Assembly (NCBI GenBank): GCA_900538705.1
Contig: UPZG01000007.1
Coordinates: 27,012-91,011, forward strand
Source: an uncultured Porphyromonadaceae bacterium
GTDB lineage: Bacteria > Bacteroidota > Bacteroidia > Bacteroidales > Barnesiellaceae_A
Reading direction: 5' to 3'
DNA: 64,000 nucleotides
The notes below the pieces were generated by a model. It was not told the origin of the DNA. It saw only the letters and a list, made by a program, of their open reading frames with translations, and did not search any database. The position numbers were made by a program, and so were the translations under genes. Shown in pieces: positions 26,912-36,008 of this stretch (positions are counted from its first letter, which is position 1; every line of letters begins with the position of its first letter).

Positions 26912-28438
26912 ATGCAGGAAAAAATCATCATTCTCGATTTCGGGTCGCAATATACCCAACTAATAGCCCGCCGCTTACGCGAGCTTAACACTTATTGCGA
27001 ACTGCTGCCTTATAACAAGTTCCCCTTCGGCAACGAAGAGGGTATCAAAGGCGTTATCCTTTCAGGCAGCCCTTACTCGGTAAACGACCCCGAGGCATTG
27101 CAAATAGACTTGTCGAAAATAAGAGGCAAATACCCTCTCCTCGGCGTATGCTACGGTGCACAATACATTGCACATAGTGCCGGCGGAAAAGTTGAGAAAA
27201 GCGACACTCGCGAGTACGGTCGAGCCAATCTCGCTTGGCATGACGATAACGACCCTCTTATGCATGGCATACGGCCGAACTCACAAGTATGGATGTCACA
27301 TGGCGACTCTATCACCGAGATTCCTGCCGGCTTTACCTGCATAGCCAGCACGCATGAGGTTCGCAACGCTGCATACCGTGTCGAAGGAGAAAAGACTTGG
27401 GCTGTACAATTCCATCCCGAAGTATACCACAGCGAAGATGGTATGATACTGCTCACCAACTTCGTACGTGATATATGCGGATGCAAACAAGACTGGACAC
27501 CGGCATCGTTCATAGAACATACCGTCACCATGCTGCGCGAAAAATTAGGCAATGACAAAGTGGTACTAGCCCTTTCAGGCGGAGTAGACTCTACCGTCGC
27601 AGCAGTACTGCTCAACCGTGCCATCGGCCATAATCTTACCTGTATCTTTGTCGACAACGGACTGCTTCGCAAAAACGAGTTTACCAACGTACTCGCCAAT
27701 TATAAGCACATGGGGCTCAATGTAATAGGCGTCGATGCCAAAGAATACTTCTACAAAGCCCTTGCCGGAGTAACCGACCCCGAACGCAAACGCAAAATCA
27801 TCGGAGCAGGATTCATAGAGATATTCGACCGTGAAGCTCAGAAATTAGACAACATCAAGTGGCTTGCACAAGGTACTATCTATCCCGACGTAATAGAGTC
27901 GCTTTCTATCACCGGCATGGTCATCAAAAGTCACCACAACGTAGGCGGCCTTCCTGAGCGCATGAACCTGAAACTCGTGGAGCCGCTGCGTCTCCTCTTC
28001 AAAGACGAGGTACGCCGCGTAGGCCGCGAGCTGGGTATCGACGAGCGCCTCATTCGCCGTCACCCCTTCCCCGGCCCCGGCTTGGCCGTACGCATCCTTG
28101 GTGACATTACGCCCGAGAAAGTACGTATCTTGCAAGATGCCGACAACATATTTATACAAAGCCTCATCGACAACGACCTCTACGACAAAGTATGGCAAGC
28201 CGGTGTCATACTGCTCCCCGTCAGAAGCGTAGGTGTAATGGGTGACGAACGCTCGTACGAACGTGCCGTAGCCTTGCGTGCCGTACTCTCTACCGACGGT
28301 ATGACAGCCGACTGGGCTCGCCTCCCATACGACTTCCTTGCCAAAGTCTCCAACGACATCATCAACAAAGTACAAGGAGTCAACCGCGTCGTGTACTACA
28401 TCAGCTCAAAGCCACCCTCGACTATCGAGTGGGAATAG
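26912..28438 (+). CDS. guaA: GMP synthase (glutamine-hydrolysing)
   Basis: The protein has 508 residues from the ATG at 26912 (MQEKIIILDFGSQYTQLIAR); an earlier in-frame opening overlaps the antiporter gene and is rejected. It makes GMP from XMP, ATP and glutamine. An N-terminal class I glutamine amidotransferase domain has the catalytic Cys in LLGVCYGAQYIAHSAGG (about residue 78) and His-Glu in VQFHPEVYHSE. The ATP-pyrophosphatase P-loop is ALSGGVDSTVAAVLL (about 222-236). The C-terminal dimerisation domain ends RVVYYISSKPPSTIEWE, as is usual. It is followed by a terminator. Confidence 0.98.
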   Translation: MQEKIIILDFGSQYTQLIARRLRELNTYCELLPYNKFPFGNEEGIKGVILSGSPYSVNDPEALQIDLSKIRGKYPLLGVCYGAQYIAHSAGGKVEKSDTREYGRANLAWHDDNDPLMHGIRPNSQVWMSHGDSITEIPAGFTCIASTHEVRNAAYRVEGEKTWAVQFHPEVYHSEDGMILLTNFVRDICGCKQDWTPASFIEHTVTMLREKLGNDKVVLALSGGVDSTVAAVLLNRAIGHNLTCIFVDNGLLRKNEFTNVLANYKHMGLNVIGVDAKEYFYKALAGVTDPERKRKIIGAGFIEIFDREAQKLDNIKWLAQGTIYPDVIESLSITGMVIKSHHNVGGLPERMNLKLVEPLRLLFKDEVRRVGRELGIDERLIRRHPFPGPGLAVRILGDITPEKVRILQDADNIFIQSLIDNDLYDKVWQAGVILLPVRSVGVMGDERSYERAVALRAVLSTDGMTADWARLPYDFLAKVSNDIINKVQGVNRVVYYISSKPPSTIEWE

Positions 28439-28487
28439 TCCACACTGATGGCAATAACACATGGTTGAGGCAACACCATAACCTTGC

Positions 28488-28526
28488 ATCGGCGGTTGGG
28501 GAACAGTAATCCTTCCAACCGCCGAT
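28488..28526 (+). terminator. Intrinsic terminator after guaA
   Basis: ATCGGCGGTTGG pairs with CCAACCGCCGAT (12-base arms, 15-base loop), followed by TATTTTT. Confidence 0.9.
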
Positions 28527-28567
28527 TATTTTTACTATATTTCAGGCGTAAAAACCACCCATACTAT

Positions 28568-29122
28568 ATGAACGAACTCGAAAAAATGAAACAGGGCTTG
28601 CTCTACGACTTTTCGGCACCCGAACCCATGCAAAGCCACATCGAATGCCTGGGAAAAAACGAGACATTCAACCGCACCCCCATGTACGATACCGATGCGC
28701 ATCGCCGCGCTTTAGAAGCACTCATACCAGGCATACCCCCCACTACCGACATTGCACCCCCATTCTACTGCGACCACGGCAACATGATAACCATCGGTAG
28801 CGATACCTTTATCAACTATGGCGCCACCATGCTCGATTGTGGAGGTATCACCATAGGAAGCCATTGCAAGATAGGGCCTAATTGCCAAATATATACACCC
28901 AACCACCCCATTAACTACGCAGAGCGGCGCAAACCCATAGAAACAGGCCATCACGTAATCATCGGCGACGACTGCTGGCTTGGTGGCGGCGTCATCATAT
29001 GCCCCGGCGTAACCATAGGCAACCGCTGCATCATTGCAGCCGGTAGCGTTGTAACACGTGATATCCCCGACGACTGTCTTGCCGCTGGGAATCCTGCCGT
29101 TGTAAAAAAACGATTAATGTAA
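28568..29122 (+). CDS. Maltose/galactoside O-acetyltransferase-like hexapeptide enzyme
   Basis: The protein has 184 residues from the ATG at 28568 (MNELEKMKQGLLYDF), the usual length and opening of the Maa/LacA sugar O-acetyltransferase family. The N-terminal Mac domain (M-x-x-G-x-x-Y) is followed by left-handed beta-helix hexapeptide repeats (ITIGSDTFINYGATMLDCGG, IGPNCQIYTPNHP with the catalytic His of NHPI, then IGNRCIIAAGSVVTRDIP). It transfers acetyl from acetyl-CoA to a sugar hydroxyl. It lies between two terminators and stands alone; the true acceptor is unknown. Confidence 0.93.
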   Translation: MNELEKMKQGLLYDFSAPEPMQSHIECLGKNETFNRTPMYDTDAHRRALEALIPGIPPTTDIAPPFYCDHGNMITIGSDTFINYGATMLDCGGITIGSHCKIGPNCQIYTPNHPINYAERRKPIETGHHVIIGDDCWLGGGVIICPGVTIGNRCIIAAGSVVTRDIPDDCLAAGNPAVVKKRLM

Positions 29123-29276
29123 GAATATAGCCAATACCATCAACAGCCGCACCCTTCAAGCATAAGCTTCGTGGAATGAGAAAGACAAGGAGACGGTCCT
29201 TATAAACCCTACCACTTGTTTCTAATTTGGTTTTCACACAAAGAGCAATCGCTTTAATTAGTCTAAACAAAAAACA

Positions 29277-29306
29277 GCTGCGCATTCTTTCACAAGGATG
29301 CGCAGC
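29277..29306 (-). terminator. Intrinsic terminator of mgsA
   Basis: On the minus strand GCTGCGCAT and ATGCGCAGC (9-base arms) are followed by TGTTTTTTG. It lies about 70 bases after the mgsA stop. It may also end the acetyltransferase transcript from the other side, though less well. Confidence 0.82.
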
Positions 29307-29374
29307 CTCCAATCTTCTATTATAACTATCACAAAAACTATGCTGTTATTCTTTACAAGAAAGAATTTATATTT

Positions 29375-29869
29375 TCATTTATTTTGAGCCGACTGTTCGT
29401 TGTGTCCTATTTCCTGCATATTCTCGTCACGCAAGAATTGCACATATTTGGGTTGCGTAGGCACATAGTATTCTTCGTCCCATAATGTGCTCGTAATCAT
29501 CAAGTCGGCGCTGTAACGATTACATGCGATAGGTATGTTGTGTATGCGGCATTGACGAAGCAACATCTGTATGTCGGCCTCATGAGGTTGAGGGTTGAGG
29601 TCGTCGATAAGAAATATAGCTAAATCTATCTGATGACGCACTACCATGGCAGCTATCTCGGCATCTCCGCCCATAGGTCCTGAGTTCATGCACACAACTT
29701 CTGCTGCTATCCCTTTACGCTGGAAGGCCTCTCGAACCAACTTACCGGTAGTACCAGTGCAAACCAGATGGTGATGCGACAATAATTCAGCATTATGCTC
29801 TACCCACTCTACCATCTCCGCTTTGCGACGATCATGGGCAACGAGTGCAATAGTAAGAACCTTTTTCAT
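29375..29869 (-). CDS. mgsA: Methylglyoxal synthase
   Basis: This 164-residue cytosolic enzyme converts dihydroxyacetone phosphate to methylglyoxal and phosphate, a bypass that frees phosphate when sugar phosphates build up. It starts MKKVLTIALVAHDRRK, with the conserved ALVAHD. The phosphate-binding TGTTG lies near residue 39, and the active-site block SGPMGGDAEIAAMV contains the catalytic Asp near 68. The C-terminal part has DLNPQPHEADIQMLLR and NIPIACNRYSAD. Length and motifs fit the family. It is a single gene with its own promoter and terminator. Confidence 0.97.
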   Translation of the reverse strand: MKKVLTIALVAHDRRKAEMVEWVEHNAELLSHHHLVCTGTTGKLVREAFQRKGIAAEVVCMNSGPMGGDAEIAAMVVRHQIDLAIFLIDDLNPQPHEADIQMLLRQCRIHNIPIACNRYSADLMITSTLWDEEYYVPTQPKYVQFLRDENMQEIGHNEQSAQNK

Positions 29870-29893
29870 AGCCTATCTCAATTAATACCGTCG

Positions 29894-29901
29894 CAAAGGT
29901 A
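29894..29901 (-). promoter_or_regulatory. mgsA promoter
   Basis: TACCTTTG on the minus strand matches TAnnTTTG, 25 bases upstream of the mgsA start; CTTG lies about 24 bases further upstream. Confidence 0.6.
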
Positions 29902-30040
29902 GGCATTCATATTGTATTATCCTAACAAGAAGCGCAATATTTTTCACCTATTTGTAAAATATTTTTCCGCGCAACCAAACGAGCCACTTTATTGACCTCT
30001 CGTTTCTTCATCGGGAAATACGACACAAGACAACACTCCA

Positions 30041-31582
30041 TTACGACTCGGCAGCCGGCAGAGCTGTAATATCTTCGCCTTTTTTGCCCTCCATATCAGC
30101 AATATCATCGGTCCCTATAGCTTCATCTCGCAATTGCGTCCACGTTTTCATAGTAGAGACTCCGGTAGGTAACTTGGGCTCAAGCCCGAGGTGTCGCATC
30201 TTCTCAAACTGCCCTATCAAATTGTTATTACCCGACGTGAGTCGTCGTCGTGCACTGTCACACGATGCCATAGCCTTATCCAAATTGGCTCTCACAGCAT
30301 CTATATCAACAGCAAAACTGATAAATTGAGTATATATCTTTTCGGCTCGCTCCTTGATAGCACGTATGTTGGCCTCGAGACGTTGTTGCCGCCACATGTC
30401 TTGCAACATACGTACTGCAAGAACAAGATTGGTAGGAGTCATAATGATGACACGCTTCATATAGGCATCGTGCCATAGGTTTTTACCTTGTGCCCGCGCC
30501 TCATCGAGAGCCAGCATAAACATTGACTCTATGGGTACAAACATAATGACAAACTCGGGCGAACGATTGTTACGTGCCGGATAATCTTTCCGCGACAATT
30601 CTGCAATATGGCCGTAAACCGACTCTAAGTGCTGGCGGGCATAGCGTTTCCGCTCTTCATCGGTGGTCGCATTCATGTAATTATCATAAGCCGTAAACGA
30701 CACCTTCGAGTCTATAATCATATCGCCGTGGTTGGGAAAGTGCAATACTGCATCGGGGCGACTGTTGTCGCCTTGGGCTTCTACAGCCTTCTGCACTTCA
30801 AAATCAGAACCTTCGCGCAGTCCCGACTGCTGTAATATATTGAGCAGTATCATCTCGCCCCAGTCACCCTGCACCTTGCTGCCTCCTTTAAGGGCACTCG
30901 ACAACTTATCGGCTTCGCGTCGCATCGCTTCGTTTTGCATCGTAAGTTGGCGTATCTGTTCCTGCAACGACGTGCGCTCACGTGTCTCCGTTTCGTAACA
31001 CTGCGTCACTTGCTTTTTGAAGTTCTCTATATCCCGGTTCAGCGGGTCGAGTATCGTTTTCAGGCTCTCGCCGTTCAACTCCTTAAAAGCCTTCGACTTC
31101 TCATCCATGATATTCGACGCCATCACCTTAAATTGTGTCAACGTCTGCTCATGCAACTTTTCTATTTCGGCTTTTTGTGTCTCCAGTTTCTCCTGCAACG
31201 CTCTATAATCGGCCTCAAGGCGTATGCGATGGGCATTAGCCTCATCGACGTCATGTCGCAAAGTCACTATCTCTTCGGCATACTGCTTGCAAAGCTCGTT
31301 TTTCTCATTGTATTTTTCTATAAGCGCACGCCCCTCAGCTTCGAGACGCGACTTCTCCGATAAAAAGATACGCACCTCTTCTTGCAAACTTTCTATCTCT
31401 TTCTTACCCGCCTGCACATCGGCTATCAACTCTTCGCTGCGGTTACGTTCAGCCTGCAGGTCCAGCTCGGCTCTGAGTTTCTCCCGAGCCACCCTTCCCT
31501 GCGACAATCGCATCAGCAAAGCGCCTACAGCTCCTCCGGCCACAAGCGACACAATAATATATAAAATGACAGATGCCATCAT
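30041..31582 (-). CDS. rmuC: RmuC-family DNA recombination protein
   Basis: The protein has 513 residues from the ATG at 31582 (MMASVILYIIVSLVAGG). An in-frame extension to 31663 adds a non-membrane-like stretch and is less likely. One N-terminal membrane anchor (residues ~4-25) is followed by a long coiled coil (about 30-230, rich in E/K/R/Q). The RmuC nuclease-like domain comes next, with HFPNHGDMIIDSKVSF and FVIMFVPIESMFMLAL. In E. coli RmuC limits recombination at inverted repeats; the biochemical activity is inferred to be nucleolytic. It lies divergently from the PL10 gene. Confidence 0.93.
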   Translation of the reverse strand: MMASVILYIIVSLVAGGAVGALLMRLSQGRVAREKLRAELDLQAERNRSEELIADVQAGKKEIESLQEEVRIFLSEKSRLEAEGRALIEKYNEKNELCKQYAEEIVTLRHDVDEANAHRIRLEADYRALQEKLETQKAEIEKLHEQTLTQFKVMASNIMDEKSKAFKELNGESLKTILDPLNRDIENFKKQVTQCYETETRERTSLQEQIRQLTMQNEAMRREADKLSSALKGGSKVQGDWGEMILLNILQQSGLREGSDFEVQKAVEAQGDNSRPDAVLHFPNHGDMIIDSKVSFTAYDNYMNATTDEERKRYARQHLESVYGHIAELSRKDYPARNNRSPEFVIMFVPIESMFMLALDEARAQGKNLWHDAYMKRVIIMTPTNLVLAVRMLQDMWRQQRLEANIRAIKERAEKIYTQFISFAVDIDAVRANLDKAMASCDSARRRLTSGNNNLIGQFEKMRHLGLEPKLPTGVSTMKTWTQLRDEAIGTDDIADMEGKKGEDITALPAAES

Positions 31583-31688
31583 AACTAATAATTCAGAAAA
31601 TAAAACGAAGGCTTTAATATTTATTGAAAGCATAAAAGTACAAGAAATTTTCTGACAATACAAATTTGTTTTTTAGCAGCATTATAAA

Positions 31689-31696
31689 TATTTTTG
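31689..31696 (+). promoter_or_regulatory. Promoter of the PL10 gene
   Basis: TATTTTTG (31689-31696), with TTTG at 31665-31668 and a 20-base spacer, lies 24 bases before the PL10 ATG. Confidence 0.65.
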
Positions 31697-31719
31697 GGGC
31701 AAAGAAAATAGAGGAACTC

Positions 31720-32838
31720 ATGAAACGTACCTTATTGATTATCGGCTGTATTGCTCTATTCACGACATTATATGGGCAAGAGATTCCTTCTCTTAAATAC
31801 TTCCGCGACGGCATAAAGCATTGGCAAATGCAACATCCCGAGGGAAGCTATCCACGCTGGGATGAAACAGATTTCATCCACATTGCCGACAATATCGTTG
31901 CTTATCAAAACGAAGATGGAGGGTGGATGAAAAACATAGATTGGCTTGCCAAGCTCAATCCCGATTCTGTGATTGCTTCGCTCTCGCCCAAGCATAGGAG
32001 AAGCACCATAGACAACCGCAATGTTATACCACAAATCACCTATCTTGCCGACGTATATCAAAGAACCGGTAACGAAAAATACCGCCAGGCTGCCGAACGA
32101 GGTATAGAATATATCATCAATACCCAAAAAGAGAATGGTGGATGGCGTGGATGGGATGCCGACGCAATCACCTTCAATGACGATGTAACTACCAACGTGA
32201 TGCAGTTTCTCTGCGACGTCGTACAAGGTGACCCTCTATTCAAATGGCTGAGCCGCGACAACATCAACCGCATTGCCGCCGCTTACCATAAAGGTATCGA
32301 TGTCATCTTGCGATGCCAGGTTGTACAAAACGGCGTAAAGACGATATGGGCTCAACAACACGATAACATTACATACGAGCCCGTAAAAGCCAGGTCATAC
32401 GAACTACCCGGGCTGAGTGCCCCCGAGAGCAGCCAAATATTACTGATGCTCATGAGCATAGACAACCCAAGTCAAGAAGTAAAAGAGGCCATTACTTGTG
32501 GCGTAAAATGGATGTGGAACAACCGCATAGAAGGCATTAAGGTAGAAAAAATTGTCATCGGGACCGACTCGGTTACCGGGAAAAACATATACGATAGGGT
32601 CGTCGTGAAAGACTCGACAGTTCGGCGACCCATCTGGGCACGCTACTACAACCTGGAGAACAATAAGCCCTTCTTCTGCCGTCGTTCGGGCGAGAAGGTA
32701 TGGCGTTTGGCCGACGTCGATTATGAACGCCGCATCGGCTACGGATGGTACGGCCGACAACCGATGGAAGTTCTGAAAGAGTATCCAGACTGGGCCGAAC
32801 GCATGGGCGTACCATTCACCGGTTTCGACAACATGTAA
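31720..32838 (+). CDS. pelA: Secreted pectate lyase, family PL10
   Basis: The protein has 372 residues from the ATG at 31720 and a signal peptide (MKRTLLIIGCIALFTTLYGQ). It belongs to the PelA/PL10 alpha/alpha-barrel lyases, which cleave polygalacturonate by beta-elimination with Ca2+. Family blocks seen are ADNIVAYQNEDGGWMKNIDW, STIDNRNVIPQITYLADVY, ENGGWRGWDADAITFNDDV, TIWAQQHDNIT and ARSYELPGLSAPES, and near the end WARYYNLENNKPFF followed by RIGYGWYG. A signal peptide but no lipobox suggests periplasmic location. It lies about 2.3 kb from the CE8/PL1/GH105 group, with unrelated genes between. Confidence 0.95.
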   Translation: MKRTLLIIGCIALFTTLYGQEIPSLKYFRDGIKHWQMQHPEGSYPRWDETDFIHIADNIVAYQNEDGGWMKNIDWLAKLNPDSVIASLSPKHRRSTIDNRNVIPQITYLADVYQRTGNEKYRQAAERGIEYIINTQKENGGWRGWDADAITFNDDVTTNVMQFLCDVVQGDPLFKWLSRDNINRIAAAYHKGIDVILRCQVVQNGVKTIWAQQHDNITYEPVKARSYELPGLSAPESSQILLMLMSIDNPSQEVKEAITCGVKWMWNNRIEGIKVEKIVIGTDSVTGKNIYDRVVVKDSTVRRPIWARYYNLENNKPFFCRRSGEKVWRLADVDYERRIGYGWYGRQPMEVLKEYPDWAERMGVPFTGFDNM

Positions 32839-32881
32839 CACTTGTATAACAACCATAAAATCACCTACATTTTTATATATA

Positions 32882-33733
32882 ATGAAACATTCAGCTCTAT
32901 TTATCGCAGGATTTTGCCTTTGCACCGCGCTGGTTGCTTGCAATCCGAGGCAAAACAAAAACGAAGGCAATAACGTGGCAACCGACAGCGTGTGTACAGA
33001 CCGCACACTGATAGAACTATCCTATCAGATTCCCGGCGACACAGGTAAAAAATGCGACGTGAAAATATCTCTGGAGTATCCCATAGCATATCAATCGGAA
33101 AGTGACCTGTCACGGCTCAACTCTTTGCTGGCTTCGCAAATTTTCGGTACCGAATACAGCCAATATACATCATTGAAGGACGCTGCCGATACCATTGCTC
33201 TGCGTACGCTGAACGAAATGAAAGATGGACTCACAACTCTGTGCAATGAAATAAAACTCTCGTCAGAGATAACATTCACCTCTCTCACACAGATAGCTCC
33301 TGTCTATAACAGCCACGACTTCCTGTCCTACAATTCAAACAGCTATTCATACGAAGGAGGCGCCCACGGAATGAACAACAGCGTCTATTACGTAATATAC
33401 CTACCCACCATGAGCCGCATAACCCTTAACGACGTCATAGCTCCCGAATATATCGACGACGTAAACCAAATGCTCATAAATACCCTCGTAAAAAATCTCG
33501 ACCTCAAAAATAGCGAAGCTTTGGTAGACGTAGGTTACTTCGACCCCGAAGGTATCACCGCCACCGAAAACTTCTACATCGACAACACAGGAGTTACATG
33601 GGTATATAATCCGTACGAAATAGGCTGTTACGCCATAGGCGAAACAGCTATTACCCTCACATACGACGACCTAAGCTATTTCATGCCCGAAAGCACACCA
33701 CTTCGCAACCTGTTTAACAATAAAACGATATGA
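32882..33733 (+). CDS. DUF3298/DUF4163 (RsiV-like) lipoprotein
   Basis: This 283-residue protein has a lipobox TALVAC (Cys20). The middle part resembles the DUF4163 region (EITFTSLTQIAPVYNSHDFL), and the glycine/histidine block YEGGAHGMNN followed by LNDVIAP is the hallmark of DUF3298. The end reads ETAITLTYDDLSYFM. The family is related to the extracellular part of the anti-sigma factor RsiV, but here there is no cytosolic anti-sigma domain, only a lipid anchor. Its stop overlaps the rsmG start by 4 bases (ATGA), so translation is coupled. The role is unknown. Confidence 0.87.
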   Translation: MKHSALFIAGFCLCTALVACNPRQNKNEGNNVATDSVCTDRTLIELSYQIPGDTGKKCDVKISLEYPIAYQSESDLSRLNSLLASQIFGTEYSQYTSLKDAADTIALRTLNEMKDGLTTLCNEIKLSSEITFTSLTQIAPVYNSHDFLSYNSNSYSYEGGAHGMNNSVYYVIYLPTMSRITLNDVIAPEYIDDVNQMLINTLVKNLDLKNSEALVDVGYFDPEGITATENFYIDNTGVTWVYNPYEIGCYAIGETAITLTYDDLSYFMPESTPLRNLFNNKTI

Positions 33734-34353
33734 TAGAACTTATTGAAAAATACTTTCCCAACCTCACCGACAAACAAAAAGAACAATACACAGCATTAGG
33801 CTCTTTATATCCCGAGTGGAATGCCAAGATAAACATCATTTCACGCAAAGATATAGAGAATCTCTATGAGCATCATATACTCCACTCCCTGGGAATAACC
33901 TGCGCTCTACATTTTGTCGATGGCACATCTGTCATCGACGTAGGTACAGGAGGAGGGTTCCCCGGTATCCCGCTCGCCATCATGTTTCCACAATGTCATT
34001 TCCACCTGATAGACCGCACCGGAAAGAAAATCATGGTGGCTACCGAGATAGCCAAAAGCATAGGACTCGACAACGTAACCCTGCGACAATGCAGTATTGA
34101 AGAGGAGAAGATGAAATGCGACTTTGCCGTAAGCCGGGGTGTGATGCCGTTGCAAGACATCATCAAACTGGTGCGGAAAAATATTTCAAGCACACACCGC
34201 AATGCTTTGCCCAACGGTTTGTTATATCTGAAAGGAGGCGACCTGCAACACGAAATGCAGCGCTTGCAAAAGCGAGGCTTAGAGATAGAATTGAAAAAAT
34301 ATTTTGCCGAGCCCTTCTTTGCAACCAAAAAAGTAGTCTACGTACAGATATGA
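33730..34353 (+). CDS. rsmG: 16S rRNA (guanine-527-N7)-methyltransferase
   Basis: The protein has 207 residues, normal for RsmG/GidB. It methylates G527 of 16S rRNA using S-adenosylmethionine. The SAM-binding motif I is VIDVGTGGGFPGIPLAIMFP (about residues 68-87), followed by LIDRTGKKIMVA. The N-terminal block WNAKINIISRKDIENLYEHH is typical of the family. The ATG overlaps the stop of the preceding lipoprotein gene, and the MBL gene follows after 15 bases, indicating a three-gene unit. Confidence 0.96.
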   Translation: MIELIEKYFPNLTDKQKEQYTALGSLYPEWNAKINIISRKDIENLYEHHILHSLGITCALHFVDGTSVIDVGTGGGFPGIPLAIMFPQCHFHLIDRTGKKIMVATEIAKSIGLDNVTLRQCSIEEEKMKCDFAVSRGVMPLQDIIKLVRKNISSTHRNALPNGLLYLKGGDLQHEMQRLQKRGLEIELKKYFAEPFFATKKVVYVQI

Positions 34354-34368
34354 CAAAATTATAATACA

Positions 34369-35010
34369 ATGGAAATAACTCGGTTCTCATTCAATCCGTT
34401 TCAAGAAATCACCTACGTGCTGTGGGACAAAAAGAGTCTGCAATGCGCCATTATCGACCCCGGCTGCCTCACTGCCGATGAGCAAGAAACGCTATCGCAA
34501 TTCATTGCCGACAATCATTTGTTGGTAAAACACCTGTTGCTCACGCACCTGCACATCGACCACTACTACGGTGTACCGTTTGTGGCGCATACCTACAAAG
34601 TCGAGGTTGAAGCCAATGCTGCAGAGAAACAATTGTTAGACCTCATGCAGGAACAAGCTCTTGCCTTCGACTCACCGGCTCCTGCAGATATCATTCCCAT
34701 AACAAAATATCTCTCCGACGGCGATATTCTATACATCGGCGACGAGCCGTTGCAAGTCATAGATGTTTCAGGACACTCCCCCGGCGGTTTAGCCTTCTAC
34801 GCTCCAGAGTCGGGATTTGTATGTTGTGGCGATGCTCTCTTCCAAGGCAGCATAGGCCGTACCGATTTCATCGGTGGCAATTACAAACAACTCATCGACT
34901 CTTTACACAAAGGGTTATGTACCTTACCACCCGATACGATTGTATATCCCGGCCACGGCATGGAAACCACCATTGGCGACGAACTACGCCACAACCCCTA
35001 CTTGCAATAG
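34369..35010 (+). CDS. Metallo-beta-lactamase-fold hydrolase (glyoxalase II-like)
   Basis: The protein has 213 residues. The zinc-binding motif reads LLTHLHIDHYYG (HxHxDH, about residues 60-71), with further ligands at DVSGHSPGG (His near 129), CGDALF (Asp near 149) and YPGHG (His near 196). This is the small YcbL/GloB-like MBL subfamily, commonly thioester or hydroxyacylglutathione hydrolases. The substrate here cannot be deduced. It is the last gene after the DUF3298 lipoprotein and rsmG and is followed by a terminator. Confidence 0.9.
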   Translation: MEITRFSFNPFQEITYVLWDKKSLQCAIIDPGCLTADEQETLSQFIADNHLLVKHLLLTHLHIDHYYGVPFVAHTYKVEVEANAAEKQLLDLMQEQALAFDSPAPADIIPITKYLSDGDILYIGDEPLQVIDVSGHSPGGLAFYAPESGFVCCGDALFQGSIGRTDFIGGNYKQLIDSLHKGLCTLPPDTIVYPGHGMETTIGDELRHNPYLQ

Positions 35011-35034
35011 GGTGGCTCAGACAAGTAAAATATT

Positions 35035-35070
35035 GCGAGGCTGTAACAGATTCTCCTGCTACAGCCTCGC
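35035..35070 (+). terminator. Intrinsic terminator of the GGCTG/CAGCC family
   Basis: GCGAGGCTGTA pairs with TACAGCCTCGC (11-base arms), followed by ATCTTAT. It lies between convergent genes (MBL hydrolase and CE8 esterase) and could serve both. Confidence 0.8.
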
Positions 35071-35132
35071 ATCTTATAGCGTCCTAACGTCAGAAGTGTA
35101 TCACACGCCGACGTAATTCTATGCAGAAGCTC

Positions 35133-36008
35133 TCATTCTATCTTCCATGACACCCCATAGCCAAATATTGCCGCAGGAGATAACTTGCCGGCCTCGGCCG
35201 ACGAAAGTTGCCGTGCCCACTTCACGCGCCTGTCAACGGCACAACCCTCTGTTGCATATTCGCCATACCGCGCAGTCTTTTCATTTGCCGGATTGCGCCA
35301 GTTATGCCATCCTTGAGGTCTTATATGCCTACCCATCGTACAATGCAAAAAATAGGTAGAGGCATACGGCCGCCACGGTCGCCCCAGATATACCTTTGTT
35401 ACCCCCTCTGCCGCTGTCAGATTACAACGGTTAAACACATAACCATAAGGAATAGCAGCCGGCGTAGAGGCAGCCGTGATATACGAGTTTGACAAGCTAT
35501 GCAACGTACAACGCTCAAACCACACGGTAGCTGCGCCAAAAATATAATCGGTCGTTCCCTCTATATAGCAATCCTCCACATACAACCGCCGGCCCTCGCC
35601 ACCGGTATAGAAAGTATCCTGATTTCCCAACAGACGACAATTTACAATACGTATACGGTCGCCCTCGGTATGTAATGCGACAGCCTGTCCTACCCGCCCC
35701 GCCGTATTGGCAATTGTCAGGTTGCGCAGTGTGATGTCGTTCCCATCAATACGCATGGTGTAGGTACGAAAAGTCGTCATGTTGTCTTTGGCAGCATAGT
35801 CGTCCCACGTAATAACGGTACTGTCAGCATCTTCACCCACAATCTCCACATGGGTAAGCCATGCAGGCACAAGCACCTTTTCACGATAAATGCCTTTGAG
35901 CACACGCACCGTCACGGTATAGTCCATAAACGCACGTATATGCTCAAAGGCATCGTAAAACGTAGTATAATCACCCGTTCCGTCGAGGGATACGGTAATT
36001 ATTTTTTT
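35133..36008 (-). CDS. Pectin methylesterase domain (CE8), in -1 frame to the upstream PL1 lyase
   Basis: The open frame runs from 36008 to 35133 on the minus strand, about 291 residues. The five CE8 motifs are present: KGIYREK (GxYxE), GQAVALHTEG, GNQDTFYTGG, TDYIFGAA with the catalytic Asp, and YLGRPWRPY with the catalytic Arg. The normal first beta strand of the fold is encoded as KKIITVSLDGTGDYTTFYDA, but no ATG/GTG/TTG precedes it. The first ATG (35927) would delete that strand, and there is no signal peptide. The frame begins inside the nine-A run at which the upstream PL1 gene ends. A -1 shift there would fuse the two as ...PDKKK-IITVSLDG. Either a frameshifted fusion or a homopolymer error is likely. 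Confidence 0.85.
   Translation of the reverse strand, partial: KKIITVSLDGTGDYTTFYDAFEHIRAFMDYTVTVRVLKGIYREKVLVPAWLTHVEIVGEDADSTVITWDDYAAKDNMTTFRTYTMRIDGNDITLRNLTIANTAGRVGQAVALHTEGDRIRIVNCRLLGNQDTFYTGGEGRRLYVEDCYIEGTTDYIFGAATVWFERCTLHSLSNSYITAASTPAAIPYGYVFNRCNLTAAEGVTKVYLGRPWRPYASTYFLHCTMGRHIRPQGWHNWRNPANEKTARYGEYATEGCAVDRRVKWARQLSSAEAGKLSPAAIFGYGVSWKIE

Noticed and set aside
31583..31663. N-terminal extension of RmuC
   Set aside because: Added residues are not conserved-looking and would put the membrane anchor internally; the ATG pair at 31582/31579 fits better.
35133..35927. CE8 as an independent gene starting at the ATG at 35927
   Set aside because: This start removes the first beta strand of the fold and leaves no signal peptide, whereas the frame is open through the strand up to the A9 run.
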